From the NCBI GenBank assembly GCA_029882975.1, contig JAOUJW010000004.1, forward strand, positions 62,001-126,000: DNA of 64,000 nt. Direction: 5' to 3'. A program made the translations under genes and the position numbers. The DNA comes from Gammaproteobacteria bacterium (GTDB lineage Bacteria; Pseudomonadota; Gammaproteobacteria; SZUA-152). Shown here piece by piece: positions 33,645 to 42,630 of the stretch; the first letter of the stretch is position 1, and each line of letters begins with the position of its first letter. The notes beneath the pieces were generated by a model. The model was not told the DNA's origin. It saw only the letters and a list, made by a program, of their open reading frames with translations, and did no database searches.

Positions 33645-34052
33645 ATGAGACACTATGAAATTGTGTTTCTGGTCCATCCTGACCAGAGTGAACAAGTACC
33701 TGCCATGACTGATCGCTACAAAGCGATTATTGAAGCGGACGGTGGCAGCATCCACCGCCTGGAAGATTGGGGCCGCAGACAGCTGGCTTACCCTATCAAT
33801 AAAATCCACAAAGCGCACTATGTGTTGATGAACGTAGAATGTGGCGGTGATGCTTTGGAAGAAATCCGTAGTGCATTTCGTTTTAATGATGCCGTATTGC
33901 GCGAAATGGTCATTGCCCGTAAGGAAGCCATTACTGAAGCTTCTCCCTTCGCCAAGCAAAAAGAATCTGAAGATGCGGAACCGATTCGCAGTGCAGATAC
34001 AGATGATGATTTGGAAGAAGGTGATGAAATTGCCGAAGACGCTGTGATTTAA
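33645..34052 (+). CDS. rpsF: 30S ribosomal protein S6
   Basis: 135 aa. Canonical start [19 protein letters not shown], then [23 protein letters not shown] and [13 protein letters not shown]. An acidic tail ([17 protein letters not shown]) follows, as in E. coli S6, which receives added glutamates. AGGAG lies 7 nt upstream. First gene of the rpsF-rpsR-DUF2232-rplI cluster. Confidence 0.98.
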   Translation: MRHYEIVFLVHPDQSEQVPAMTDRYKAIIEADGGSIHRLEDWGRRQLAYPINKIHKAHYVLMNVECGGDALEEIRSAFRFNDAVLREMVIARKEAITEASPFAKQKESEDAEPIRSADTDDDLEEGDEIAEDAVI

Positions 34053-34095
34053 GCAGTCACGGCTTCCTAACTAATTTGATATAGAGGTTAAGCAT

Positions 34096-34326
34096 ATGTC
34101 TCGTTTTTTTCGCCGCAAAAAGTTCTGTCGATTCACCGCAGAAGGTGTTAAGGAAATCGATTACAAAGATTTAGGAACATTGCGTTCTTATGTCACTGAA
34201 ACCGGTAAAATCGTACCCAGCCGCATTACGGGTACCAGCGCCAAGTATCAGCGCCAATTGTCTACTGCAATTAAGCGCGCACGCTATTTGGCTCTGTTAC
34301 CGTACAGCGATTCACATCGCAATTAA
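34096..34326 (+). CDS. rpsR: 30S ribosomal protein S18
   Basis: 76 aa, the family's usual length: [21 protein letters not shown], then [29 protein letters not shown]. It partners S6 on the 30S platform. Forty-three nt downstream of rpsF with AGAGG as ribosome site. Confidence 0.98.
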   Translation: MSRFFRRKKFCRFTAEGVKEIDYKDLGTLRSYVTETGKIVPSRITGTSAKYQRQLSTAIKRARYLALLPYSDSHRN

Positions 34327-34387
34327 TCAAAGCGTCGAGTTTTCAGGCCTGGTCCCGGTCTCCGGGTCCGGGTGTGCAGCTCACGCT

Positions 34388-34476
34388 TAGAACCTCAAAA
34401 TGGCGAAGTTTGACAGCCTTGCTTGTCGGGGCTTGTTTTTGCGACAACTTCGGAAGCGGATTTTGAGTAGGTTCTA
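34388..34476. repeat. 89-bp long inverted-repeat element between rpsR and the DUF2232 gene
   Basis: Arms TAGAACC-TCAAAAT-GG-CGAAGTT (34388-34410) and AACTTCG-GAAGCGG-ATTTTGA-GTA-GGTTCTA (34446-34476) can fold into one long stem with internal loops; the centre carries GACA / TGTC. The ends are complementary to the last base, which suggests a small mobile or REP/MITE-like element, or an mRNA processing hairpin. It ends 6 nt before the next ATG and so donates the ribosome site AGGAAGG. Confidence 0.6.
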
Positions 34477-34482
34477 GGAAGG

Positions 34483-35415
34483 ATGAAAGCGTTAGTCTCA
34501 TACATAATGCGGGGTCGGCTAGAAGCCATAGCCGCGGTGGCGGGTTTTACCGTCTTATCGTTGGTGATTTCTCCGTTTATGTATCTTAGTGTGCCGGCGG
34601 TCGCTTTGGTGGCTCTGCGACACGGTCTGAAAGAGGTGTTACCGCCTCTGGCAACGGCTGTGATTATACTGACGATGGCTTCGCTTTCACCGTACGCCAT
34701 AGCGTTGGCCTTTGTAGTGTTGTTAGCGCTCATAGTGAGACTTACACGCTCACTGGCGCTGACCTTAGTGGTGGCGTCGGGCATATTGTGTCTTACCGTT
34801 GCAGTGGTTCATGTTGCGGTAGGCGATGTGGGTGCCTGGTGGTTGTCCATGGTTAAAGAAATGGATACTGCCGCCTTACGCCAGGAAGATTTGCCCAATC
34901 GGGAGCAACTCTATGCAAACCTGGAGTTGATGGCGCCTCAAATTGTCGGCATTTTTGCCGCGGCGTTTTTAATGCACAGCCTGCTATGCCTGTTTATTGC
35001 CAGAGCCTGGCAAGCCATGCTGTACAACCCCGGAGGATTTCGTCAGGAATTTTATAGTCTGAATCTGGGTAAAGTCTTTGCTGTGGTGGTCGCTGCTCTG
35101 ATTGGCTTGGCTATGTGGGATTTGGGTTTGATTAGCATTATTGCCAAAGATGCAATCATGATGGCGGCGATATTGTACCTTTTACAAGGTGTTTCTGTGC
35201 TGCATGTGCTGTTTCATGTGAAGAAACTGCCGCCGGGTGTTTTATACGGTATGTATGGCTTTATCGCTCTATCGGTGATTATGGCGCCGGTATTTCAGGG
35301 ATTGTTGCAGTATGTTTTAGTGTTTACCCTGCTGCTCATGGTGCAGGGGTATGTGGAAACATGGGCCAATTTGCGCGGCCGTATGCAGGCGCAGTTTCCT
35401 AATGATCCACAGTAA
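34483..35415 (+). CDS. DUF2232 polytopic membrane protein
   Basis: 310 aa with about eight transmembrane helices. DUF2232/YybS-type proteins are regularly encoded between rpsR and rplI in gammaproteobacteria; function unknown. Visible features are the N-terminal IMRGRLEAIAAVAGFTVLSL, a soluble loop around residues 120-145 (MVKEMDTAALRQEDLPNREQ) and the C-terminal MVQGYVETWANLRGRM. Start with AGGAAGG 6 nt upstream. Confidence 0.85.
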   Translation: MKALVSYIMRGRLEAIAAVAGFTVLSLVISPFMYLSVPAVALVALRHGLKEVLPPLATAVIILTMASLSPYAIALAFVVLLALIVRLTRSLALTLVVASGILCLTVAVVHVAVGDVGAWWLSMVKEMDTAALRQEDLPNREQLYANLELMAPQIVGIFAAAFLMHSLLCLFIARAWQAMLYNPGGFRQEFYSLNLGKVFAVVVAALIGLAMWDLGLISIIAKDAIMMAAILYLLQGVSVLHVLFHVKKLPPGVLYGMYGFIALSVIMAPVFQGLLQYVLVFTLLLMVQGYVETWANLRGRMQAQFPNDPQ

Positions 35416-35484
35416 GGGATTCGCCATTGGATTTTGTGTGAACTATAAATTTGGAACGATTATATAGAACTAGAGGTGTGAACG

Positions 35485-35931
35485 ATGAATGTTATTCTGT
35501 TAGAAAAAGTCCACAAATTGGGTAACTTGGGTGATAATGTTTCCGTAAAGGCGGGATATGGTCGCAATTTTCTAATTCCCAAAGGAATTGCCGTTCCGGC
35601 AACTGCCGACAATGTGGCTAAATTTGAGGCACGACGTGCTGAACTGGAAAAAGTAGCCGGTGAAAAACTGGCGGCAGCAGAAGCCCGCAAACAGCAGTTG
35701 ACGGACTTAGTCGTGACTATCCAGCACAAAGCCGGCGACGAAGGTAAGTTGTTCGGATCTGTGGGTACTCCCGATATTGCTGACGCTATTAACAACGCCG
35801 GAGTGGAAGTGGCCAAGCGTGAAGTTCGTTTGCCCCAAGGTGTGATTCGCCAAGTGGGTGAGCACAATATCGATATTGAATTGCACAGCGATGTGGTGGC
35901 GACTATCAAGATCAACGTGGTTGCCGAGTAA
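35485..35931 (+). CDS. rplI: 50S ribosomal protein L9
   Basis: 148 aa. The N-terminal domain [32 protein letters not shown] is diagnostic; a long connecting helix ([24 protein letters not shown]) and C-terminal domain ([22 protein letters not shown]) follow. Last ribosomal gene of the cluster; two hairpins lie after the stop. Confidence 0.98.
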   Translation: MNVILLEKVHKLGNLGDNVSVKAGYGRNFLIPKGIAVPATADNVAKFEARRAELEKVAGEKLAAAEARKQQLTDLVVTIQHKAGDEGKLFGSVGTPDIADAINNAGVEVAKREVRLPQGVIRQVGEHNIDIELHSDVVATIKINVVAE

Positions 35932-35965
35932 TCAGTTCGTCAGGAAGCTCACACCTTTTTGGTTT

Positions 35966-36021
35966 AACCGTGCTTTGCGGTTATGCCTGGTTCAAAGTGG
36001 GGCGTTCAACGCCCTGCTTTG
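35966..36021 (+). terminator. Hairpins after rplI, probable transcription end
   Basis: AACCG TGCTTTG CGGTT (35966-35982), then CAAAGTGGGGCG TTCAA CGCCCTGCTTTG (35993-36021), a long stem with small internal mismatches. Neither has a T-tract, but both lie right after the ribosomal operon. Confidence 0.45.
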
Positions 36022-36380
36022 ATGCCGTCTAAGCAGTCTTGCATTGTGGCACTGCAAAAATATTTTTCTATCTATTATCCTCAGCGACCGGTTTTTACTC
36101 TTTTGTCACTATTAACGACAAGCGCCTGAATCTATGCGATATAACACTGGGATTAAAAGAATACCTTGATCCCGATGTCTGATTTGAGCTTAAGATTGCT
36201 CCTTGTCAAGTCAATAAGGGAAAATAAAGTCGAAAAACGCTCTATGAAATTCGCTCGGAATTATTTAACATCAGTTCTCTAAATTTTGTGACGATGCCGA
36301 GCATACGTGAAAATACTGGAATACCAGTATATTCGTCAACATTGATAGGCTAGCTGTACTTTTACACAAAGCTAAGCGAC

Positions 36381-36420
36381 ATAGTGGAACTGATCGCTTA
36401 ATAGTGGAACTGATCGCTTA
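36381..36420. repeat. Exact 20-bp tandem duplication
   Basis: ATAGTGGAACTGATCGCTTA occurs twice without gap. The flanking CTATCGCT(C/T)A copies share the ATCGCT core with it. Confidence 0.9.
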
Positions 36421-36707
36421 TCCGGGTTGACGCTATCGCTCACTTTTATAAGGCTATCGCTTACAATGATATAAAAAATGTAATGACGGAACCTTTGCAG
36501 CTATTGTATTTCAAAAAAATAGTGACTTGTGTAGAAAAAACACCAAAGTCACTGAATAAACGGGGCCTACTTGCTCACTATTACGATAAACCCACAGAGC
36601 GGGGTTTGATGTAAGAGAATTGGGCTACTCCCGTGCATTGCTCAAGCGGTACTGTCGCTGGTAATACACGCAATTTGAATCACTATCGCTCGTTTGATAA
36701 AGACACA

Positions 36708-38102
36708 ATGCAAGAACCAGCCTATTTATCTGAATTGAAAGACCCGGCGATGGCCGCTTTAAAAGTAGCGCCTCATTCTATAGAAGCGGAACAAGCCGTG
36801 TTGGGCGGTTTGATGCTGGATAATAGCGCTTGGGATAAGATCGCCGATTTTATCACTGAAGGGGATTTTTACCGGCGCGATCACCAAAGCATCTTTCGTG
36901 CTATCGCCGCACTGGTCGATAAGCAAAGCCCCTATGACGTGGTCACTTTGTCCGAATGGTTGGAGAAAAACAATCAATTGGAAGATGTGGGTGGATTGGT
37001 GTATTTGGGTAACTTGGCGAAAAACACACCAAGTGCCGCCAATATTATCGCTTACGCAAAAATCGTACGGGAACGTTCAGTGTTACGACAACTGATTACC
37101 GTGGGTAACACCATCAGTTCCAGTTGCTATGAAACAGAGGGACGCAGCAGTGAGGAACTTCTGGATTCAGCCGAAAAACTGGTGTTCGAAATTGCTGAGA
37201 AAGGTTCCCGTGGCCGTGCCGGGTTTGTTGCGATTAAAGATTTGTTGGTCAAAGCGGTTGATCGTATCGATGCCTTGTTTCAGCAGGACAGCCCGATTAC
37301 CGGCTTACCGACTGGATACACCGATTTTGACGACAAGACCTCAGGGTTACAGAAAGGGGACTTGGTTATTGTTGCCGGTCGGCCTTCCATGGGTAAAACC
37401 ACCTTTGCCATGAACCTGGCTGAAAATGCCGCCATCCATGCACAGGCTCCCGTAGCGGTATTCAGTATGGAAATGCCTGGTGAGCAGTTGACTATGCGCT
37501 TGCTTTCTTCCATTGGTCGAATTGATCAACACCGGGTACGGACTGGAAAATTGGATGATGATGACTGGCCCCGATTGACTCAGGCTGTGGGTTTGTTGGC
37601 GGAAGCCCGATTGTTCATTGATGATACCCCGGCCCTCACGCCTAATGAATTACGCGCCCGCTCACGGCGTTTGGCCAGGGAACACGGTTTGGGTTTGATT
37701 GTGATTGACTATTTGCAGTTGATGCAGGTCCATGGCAGTCGAGAGAATCGTACCAATGAAATTTCTGAAATTTCCCGCTCGCTCAAAGCGTTAGCTAAAG
37801 AGCTCAATGTGCCCGTCATCGCCTTGTCGCAGTTGAACCGAAGTTTGGAACAGCGTCCCAATAAACGCCCCGTGATGTCTGATCTGCGGGAGTCCGGCGC
37901 GATTGAGCAGGACGCGGATGTGATTGTATTTATCTACCGTGACGAGGTTTATAACGAAGACAGTCCAGATAAAGGAACGGCGGAAATCATTATCGGAAAA
38001 CAACGTAATGGTCCCATAGGTTCTTTGCGCTTGACCTTCTTGGGGCAATATACCCGCTTTGAAAATCACATATCCCATGTGTACGAAGAAGGATATGCAT
38101 GA
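36708..38102 (+). CDS. dnaB: Replicative DNA helicase DnaB
   Basis: 464-aa hexameric helicase of the replication fork. N-terminal domain VAPHSIEAEQAVLGGLMLDN; RecA-like C-terminal domain with Walker A GRPSMGKTTFAMN, Walker B GLIVIDYLQLM, and the LSQLNRSLEQRPNKRP and RESGAIEQDADVI motifs. ATG 36708 gives a length and N-terminus like E. coli DnaB; the frame extends 25 codons upstream without a better ribosome site. It overlaps alr by 4 nt (ATGA). No intein. Confidence 0.97.
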   Translation: MQEPAYLSELKDPAMAALKVAPHSIEAEQAVLGGLMLDNSAWDKIADFITEGDFYRRDHQSIFRAIAALVDKQSPYDVVTLSEWLEKNNQLEDVGGLVYLGNLAKNTPSAANIIAYAKIVRERSVLRQLITVGNTISSSCYETEGRSSEELLDSAEKLVFEIAEKGSRGRAGFVAIKDLLVKAVDRIDALFQQDSPITGLPTGYTDFDDKTSGLQKGDLVIVAGRPSMGKTTFAMNLAENAAIHAQAPVAVFSMEMPGEQLTMRLLSSIGRIDQHRVRTGKLDDDDWPRLTQAVGLLAEARLFIDDTPALTPNELRARSRRLAREHGLGLIVIDYLQLMQVHGSRENRTNEISEISRSLKALAKELNVPVIALSQLNRSLEQRPNKRPVMSDLRESGAIEQDADVIVFIYRDEVYNEDSPDKGTAEIIIGKQRNGPIGSLRLTFLGQYTRFENHISHVYEEGYA

Positions 38103-39181
38103 GCCGAGCTACACGCGCCGGCATCAATTTATCCGCATTACAGCATAACCTTGAGTGTGCGCGCCAATACGCGCCGGGTCGACGCATTGTTGCCATAATT
38201 AAAGCCAATGCCTATGGTCATGGTGTGCTCCGTGTAGCCAATGCTTTACACACGGCCGATGCCTATGGTGTAGCGAGTTTGGACGAGGCCTTGCTACTTC
38301 GCTTGAGTGGTATCACTTCTCCCATATTACTCCTGGAAGGTTTTTTCCATACTTCGGAGCTGGCGGAGATTGACCACAACAAGCTGGACATGGTGATTCA
38401 CAGTCTGGAACAAATTCGCGGTCTGCAACAAAACGGTTTTTTTGAGCGACCACAACAATCCACTTTGTGGCTGAAACTGGACAGCGGCATGCATCGTCTG
38501 GGATTTTCCGTTGAAGAATTTCACCAAGCGCTGACTGTGGTGCAACAATCCGGTTTTAAATTTGTGCTTATGTCTCACTTGGCCTGTGCAGACGATACCG
38601 ATAACTCGACCACAGAAAAACAGATCCGCTTTTTTGATGACCACACCCATGAGGTGAACGCACCTCGTTCACTGGCTAATTCCGCCGGCATATTGGCTTG
38701 GCCCCAAAGCCATAGGGATTGGGTGCGTCCGGGGATTATGCTCTATGGCGGCAGTCCACTGTTGGATCAAAGCGCACAGGCATTGGGATTGCGACCGGTG
38801 ATGACGCTGAGCACGGAATTGATCGCAATTAAGCAACTGAAAAAAGGTGATGCCATTGGTTATGGCGGCACCTGGGTTTGTCCGGAGCAGATGTCGGTGG
38901 GAGTGGCAGCCATTGGTTACGGTGACGGCTATCCACGTCATGCTCCCACCGGTACCCCTGTGCTGGTCAATGGGGTACGTTGCCAGTTGCTGGGGCGGGT
39001 TTCCATGGATATGATTACTGTGGACTTGCGTGCTTGCCCACAGGCCAGAGTCGGTGACAATGTCACCTTATGGGGTGATGGATTGCCCGCCGATGAAATC
39101 GCGTTGCAAGCGGGTACCATTTCGTATGAATTGTTTTGTGGTATCACCGGGCGTGTTGAGTTTACCGAGACCGAGGTTTGA
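38099..39181 (+). CDS. alr: Alanine racemase
   Basis: 360-aa PLP enzyme making D-Ala for peptidoglycan. Catalytic Lys in IKANAYGHG, substrate Tyr near the dimer interface in GYGGTWVCPEQMSVGVAAIGYGDGYPRH, and the C-terminal RVSMDMITVDL and GTISYELFCGI. Coupled to dnaB through ATGA, the usual gammaproteobacterial dnaB-alr order. Confidence 0.96.
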   Translation: MSRATRAGINLSALQHNLECARQYAPGRRIVAIIKANAYGHGVLRVANALHTADAYGVASLDEALLLRLSGITSPILLLEGFFHTSELAEIDHNKLDMVIHSLEQIRGLQQNGFFERPQQSTLWLKLDSGMHRLGFSVEEFHQALTVVQQSGFKFVLMSHLACADDTDNSTTEKQIRFFDDHTHEVNAPRSLANSAGILAWPQSHRDWVRPGIMLYGGSPLLDQSAQALGLRPVMTLSTELIAIKQLKKGDAIGYGGTWVCPEQMSVGVAAIGYGDGYPRHAPTGTPVLVNGVRCQLLGRVSMDMITVDLRACPQARVGDNVTLWGDGLPADEIALQAGTISYELFCGITGRVEFTETEV

Positions 39182-39220
39182 TAGTAGCGGTGTCCAGGGC
39201 CTTTAAAGCGATCATTTAAT

Positions 39221-40573
39221 ATGGCAAAACAAAAATCTGCATTTGTGTGCACCGACTGTGGCGGTGAGCATACCAAGTGGCAAGGGCAGTGTGATCACTG
39301 TGGTGTGTGGAACACCTTGAAAGAGGTGCGATTGGGTAAAGCTTCGCGAAATATCGATGGTTATGCGGGGTCAACCCAAGCCCGCTTGTGTACTCTGGAC
39401 AGTATTGATGTTGCCAATCATCCCCGAATTGACAGCGGAATCAGCGAACTGAACCGAGTCTTGGGTGGTGGTTTTGTGCCCGGTTCTGCCATAGTGATCG
39501 GCGGAAATCCGGGGGCGGGAAAGAGTACGCTGTTATTACAAGTTTTATGTCAATTGCCGTCGGATTTAAACGCGGTTTACATCACCGGCGAGGAATCTTT
39601 GCAGCAAGTGGCCTTGCGGGCTAAACGTCTGGGTCTGGCCACCAATCGATTGCATTTGCTTACCGAAACCAATGTCGAGACCATATGCTCGGTGATAGAA
39701 CCGGTTAAGCCCAAAGTGTTGGTTATCGATTCGATTCAGGTGATGCATTTGGCTGAGGTGGCATCGGCACCGGGGGCGGTGGGGCAGGTGCGAGAAAGTG
39801 CGGCTTATTTAACGCGCTACGCCAAACAAAGTGATACTGTGTTATTAATTGTAGGGCATGTGACCAAAGACGGTTCTCTGGCCGGACCCAAGGTTTTAGA
39901 GCACCTGATCGATTGTTCTTTAATGCTCGAAAGCTCCACCGACAATCGTTACCGAACCCTGCGCAGCAACAAAAATCGATTTGGTGCAGTGAACGAATTA
40001 GGGGTGTTCGCCATGACCGACAAGGGCTTGCGCGAGGTGAATAATCCTTCTGCAATTTTTCTGAGTCGCGGTGATGCAGCTTCTTCCGGCAGTGTGGTCA
40101 TGGTGGTGTGGGAAGGATCACGTCCATTGTTGGTGGAACTGCAGGCTTTGGTGGATGAAAACCGTCACGGCCACCCTCGGCGTTTGGCGGTGGGAGTGGA
40201 TCAGAATCGATTGGTTTTGTTGCTGGCTGTGTTACACCGACATGGTGCCGTGGCTGCCGGGGATCAGGATGTTTTTATCAACGTGGTGGGCGGGGTAAAA
40301 ATCGTGGAGACCAGTGCGGATTTAGCTGTGTTGTTGGCAGTGGTTTCCAGTTTGCGTGATCGGCCTTTACCGCAGGATTTGGTGGTGTTTGGGGAAGTGG
40401 GTTTGTCCGGGGAGATTCGGCCCGTACCCAGCGGTCAAGAGCGGCTGCGTGAAGCCGCAAAACACGGCTTTAAGCGCGCAATTGTTCCTGCAGCGAACAA
40501 ACCTAAGACTGCCATAGAGTCTATGGAAGTAATGGCGGTGAGCAAACTCAGTGAAGCTTTAGCTTTGATTTGA
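39221..40573 (+). CDS. radA: DNA repair protein RadA
   Basis: 450 aa. N-terminal zinc finger FVCTDCGG ... GQCDHCGVWNT, RecA-like ATPase with Walker A GGNPGAGKST, Walker B VLVIDSIQ, the RadA-specific KNRFGAVNELGVF, and a Lon-like C-terminal domain (RLAVGVDQNRLVLLLAVLHRHG). A branch-migration helicase in recombination. Convergent with the PilZ gene, only 9 nt apart. Confidence 0.96.
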   Translation: MAKQKSAFVCTDCGGEHTKWQGQCDHCGVWNTLKEVRLGKASRNIDGYAGSTQARLCTLDSIDVANHPRIDSGISELNRVLGGGFVPGSAIVIGGNPGAGKSTLLLQVLCQLPSDLNAVYITGEESLQQVALRAKRLGLATNRLHLLTETNVETICSVIEPVKPKVLVIDSIQVMHLAEVASAPGAVGQVRESAAYLTRYAKQSDTVLLIVGHVTKDGSLAGPKVLEHLIDCSLMLESSTDNRYRTLRSNKNRFGAVNELGVFAMTDKGLREVNNPSAIFLSRGDAASSGSVVMVVWEGSRPLLVELQALVDENRHGHPRRLAVGVDQNRLVLLLAVLHRHGAVAAGDQDVFINVVGGVKIVETSADLAVLLAVVSSLRDRPLPQDLVVFGEVGLSGEIRPVPSGQERLREAAKHGFKRAIVPAANKPKTAIESMEVMAVSKLSEALALI

Positions 40574-40582
40574 AGCTCATTC

Positions 40583-40945
40583 TTAACCCAATGCGGACAA
40601 TTCTCGCTTTAACATAAGGGCATCGCCCAGATTCAGTTCCACCAGGCGGCGCAAATGAGTGATGCTGTCCAGATCTATATGTTTGCACTGTAAGCCCACG
40701 CGGTCTTTCTCTTCATGAGCGATTACAGCTTCCATACGTATATCCACATCGCTGTTGGTGAGGTCCAGGACTAACATAAAGTGCTCGTCGGTTTTACCGG
40801 GCCAATTGTCGGGTTTCCTGATTAGAGCTCCGTTTAGGGAAATGTCCAATAGATCTGTATCCCATTTACCGTTAACACTGGTAACGTGGACCGGCCCCTG
40901 GAAAGGTATGCGGGAAAAATGACGTTTTTCGGATGGCTGTTCCAC
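40583..40945 (-). CDS. PilZ-domain protein
   Basis: 120-aa single PilZ domain. The c-di-GMP motif RxxxR is RHFSR near the N-terminus, and (D/N)xSxxG is DISLNGAL at ~35. Both halves are intact, so c-di-GMP binding is expected. A PilZ gene after radA is common in gammaproteobacteria. Target process unknown. Confidence 0.93.
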   Translation of the reverse strand: MEQPSEKRHFSRIPFQGPVHVTSVNGKWDTDLLDISLNGALIRKPDNWPGKTDEHFMLVLDLTNSDVDIRMEAVIAHEEKDRVGLQCKHIDLDSITHLRRLVELNLGDALMLKRELSALG

Positions 40946-41038
40946 TGCCTGTACTCCTCAATTGAATTTGCTGCAAATAATATCGGCTGAACCAATACTT
41001 TTGTTAACCCATTTGGTGAACACCGGCACCTTCGTGAA

Positions 41039-41680
41039 CTACAATGCCTTCGTAGAGATAAGCAATTTGTGTACCGCAGTGGCTATCCGTGCATAGCCTT
41101 TGGCATTGGGGTGGATAGGGTCGGATTTCAGATCCGAATCGCTTAACACTTCTGCAATAATCTCGGCCTCAAAAGGAACTTGTAATTCCGTGGCCAGCTC
41201 TTGATAGAATGCTGCAGGCTTTAAAGACAACAGTTTGGGTTTAGGTACGCCCAGCAACACCACTGCCACCCCCCGGCTTTTGGCTTCCCGGATCATATCG
41301 CGTAAGTGGGATTGTGTTTCACTGAGGTTTTTCTTACGCAGCATGTCATTACCTCCGTGGCAGAGGATCAATAGCGCCGGTTGGTGTTGGTCCAATAAGG
41401 CAGGCAAACGTTGGACGCCGTCAGCGCTGATTTCCCCCGGCTTACCGGCGTTGATGACCGGCAGTCCACTGAGTTGCTGCAACAAGGCCGGGTAGCTGCT
41501 TTGCGGGTTGGCGCCGGTGCCAAAGGTGAGGCTGTCACCGAAACTTAAGATAGTACTTCCGGGGGCCAGTTTGGGCAGCAGCGGTTGGTTCTTACCGCCG
41601 CACGCCGCCAATAAGGTCAAACAGAAAAACAGGGCCGGAAAATACCGGAGTTTTTTCGGTGTTATGCTTTGAAATATCAT
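41039..41680 (-). CDS. SGNH/GDSL esterase lipoprotein (TesA-like)
   Basis: 213 aa. Signal II with lipobox LLAAC, so membrane-anchored on the periplasmic side. SGNH blocks: ILSFGDSLTFGTG (Ser nucleophile), NAGKPGEIS (Gly), CHGGNDML (Asn) and DPIHPNAKGY (Asp/His). Relatives hydrolyse aryl or thioesters or lysophospholipids. ATG 41680 lies directly before the signal peptide, with GTAGG nearby; the frame upstream encodes no sensible leader. Confidence 0.9.
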   Translation of the reverse strand: MIFQSITPKKLRYFPALFFCLTLLAACGGKNQPLLPKLAPGSTILSFGDSLTFGTGANPQSSYPALLQQLSGLPVINAGKPGEISADGVQRLPALLDQHQPALLILCHGGNDMLRKKNLSETQSHLRDMIREAKSRGVAVVLLGVPKPKLLSLKPAAFYQELATELQVPFEAEIIAEVLSDSDLKSDPIHPNAKGYARIATAVHKLLISTKAL

Positions 41681-41845
41681 AGGCCTACAATAGGTGATCG
41701 GTGTACCTACAAGTTTAACCAAGAATTGACAATAAACAGGGATCCAATGCACAGAATTTGTGAATTTGAAGAGAGGGAAGGGAAAGGAAATAGAAAGTAG
41801 GGCAAAATGCTCTGTTCGCACAACTCGCGCTTCTTTAGCGAGGTG

Positions 41846-42466
41846 TTATGGGTATGGATTGGCAAATATCATATCCAAACTATTTTCATACAGCTGTTCC
41901 AGATCCAATCCCGCCGTATGGGCAAGGATCACATCCCCATAAAAACTGGAAGCCAAATGCAATAAGGTCGCAGTATGGTCCTTGTCGGATTCAATTTCCG
42001 CTAAGTGTTGCAGTATGGTGTCGTTACCTGTGGGAATTCTGATTTCATACAAATCGGGCGCATCCGGATAGCGCAAGTAGCGATCCGCGCCTTCTATTTC
42101 CATGGCATGGGGTTCGATTTCATTACTGAGTAAAGAGGCAACGAAACTGGCGAGAAGCCGTGGGTGCTTGTTGACCAAGCCTGCAGTGTGGGCGAACAAG
42201 CGCCGAATGGCCGCTTCACCTGCGAGGGGTGCTTGTCGCTGCAAATAAAGCAAGTTCAAACCCCAATGCCCCATCATGTATTTGAGGATATCTTCCTTTT
42301 TTTGAAAATAATTGAAAAACGTCATTTCCGTGATGCCAACGGATTCTGCAATTCGCATGACTTTCAAATCGCGGAAATTTACCGTCGAACTCAGTTCGTA
42401 AACGGCATTGAGAATATTCAGCCGGGTTCGAGCCTTGTTCAGTTCTCGTTTGCCAAATTCGGTCAT
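41846..42466 (-). CDS. TetR-family regulator of the CPBP/Omp85 operon
   Basis: 206 aa with helix-turn-helix VMRIAESVGITEMTFFNYFQKKEDILKY and a helical C-terminal domain. Divergent from the CPBP-protease/Omp85 operon, with 165 nt between starts carrying a promoter overlapped by palindromes. Likely represses that operon and itself. Inducer unknown. Confidence 0.9.
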   Translation of the reverse strand: MTEFGKRELNKARTRLNILNAVYELSSTVNFRDLKVMRIAESVGITEMTFFNYFQKKEDILKYMMGHWGLNLLYLQRQAPLAGEAAIRRLFAHTAGLVNKHPRLLASFVASLLSNEIEPHAMEIEGADRYLRYPDAPDLYEIRIPTGNDTILQHLAEIESDKDHTATLLHLASSFYGDVILAHTAGLDLEQLYENSLDMIFANPYP

Positions 42467-42527
42467 GATGGGGTATTCCTCGTCGGAATTATATCTTTGA
42501 TATTACAAAAGAAAGATATATAAATTA

Positions 42528-42590
42528 TAGTCGACTAAATAATTATTGACAAGCATGGCGTTAAAGACTAAACTTTTAGTCAGCTAAAAG
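42528..42590 (+). promoter_or_regulatory. Promoter with overlapping TetR operators
   Basis: -35 TTGACA (42546-42551), 17-nt spacer, -10 TAAACT (42569-42574) directed at the CPBP gene. Palindrome TAGTCGACTA (42528-42537) lies just upstream of the -35, and CTTTTAG TCAG CTAAAAG (42573-42590) covers the end of the -10 and the start site. Both share a TAGTC core, as expected for two sites of one TetR protein. Confidence 0.72.
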
Positions 42591-42630
42591 AAAAAGTTTT
42601 CGCCAGGTTTTCCACCACTTGGAGGTCATC

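Larger units (their letters stand above)
35932..36707. other. 776-nt intergenic region with a tandem duplication
   Basis: No gene recognised between rplI and dnaB. Features: hairpins at 35966-35982 and 35993-36021, an exact 20-bp tandem duplication at 36381-36420, and three scattered copies of CTATCGCT followed by C or T (between 36420 and 36700). AT-rich, with stops in all frames. It is unusually long for this otherwise compact cluster and may hold the dnaB promoter, an unannotated RNA, or a decayed insertion. Confidence 0.45.

Noticed and set aside
37380-37950. Intein in DnaB
   Set aside because: DnaB inteins are common, but Walker A, Walker B and the C-terminal motifs are contiguous and the protein is of normal length (464 aa).
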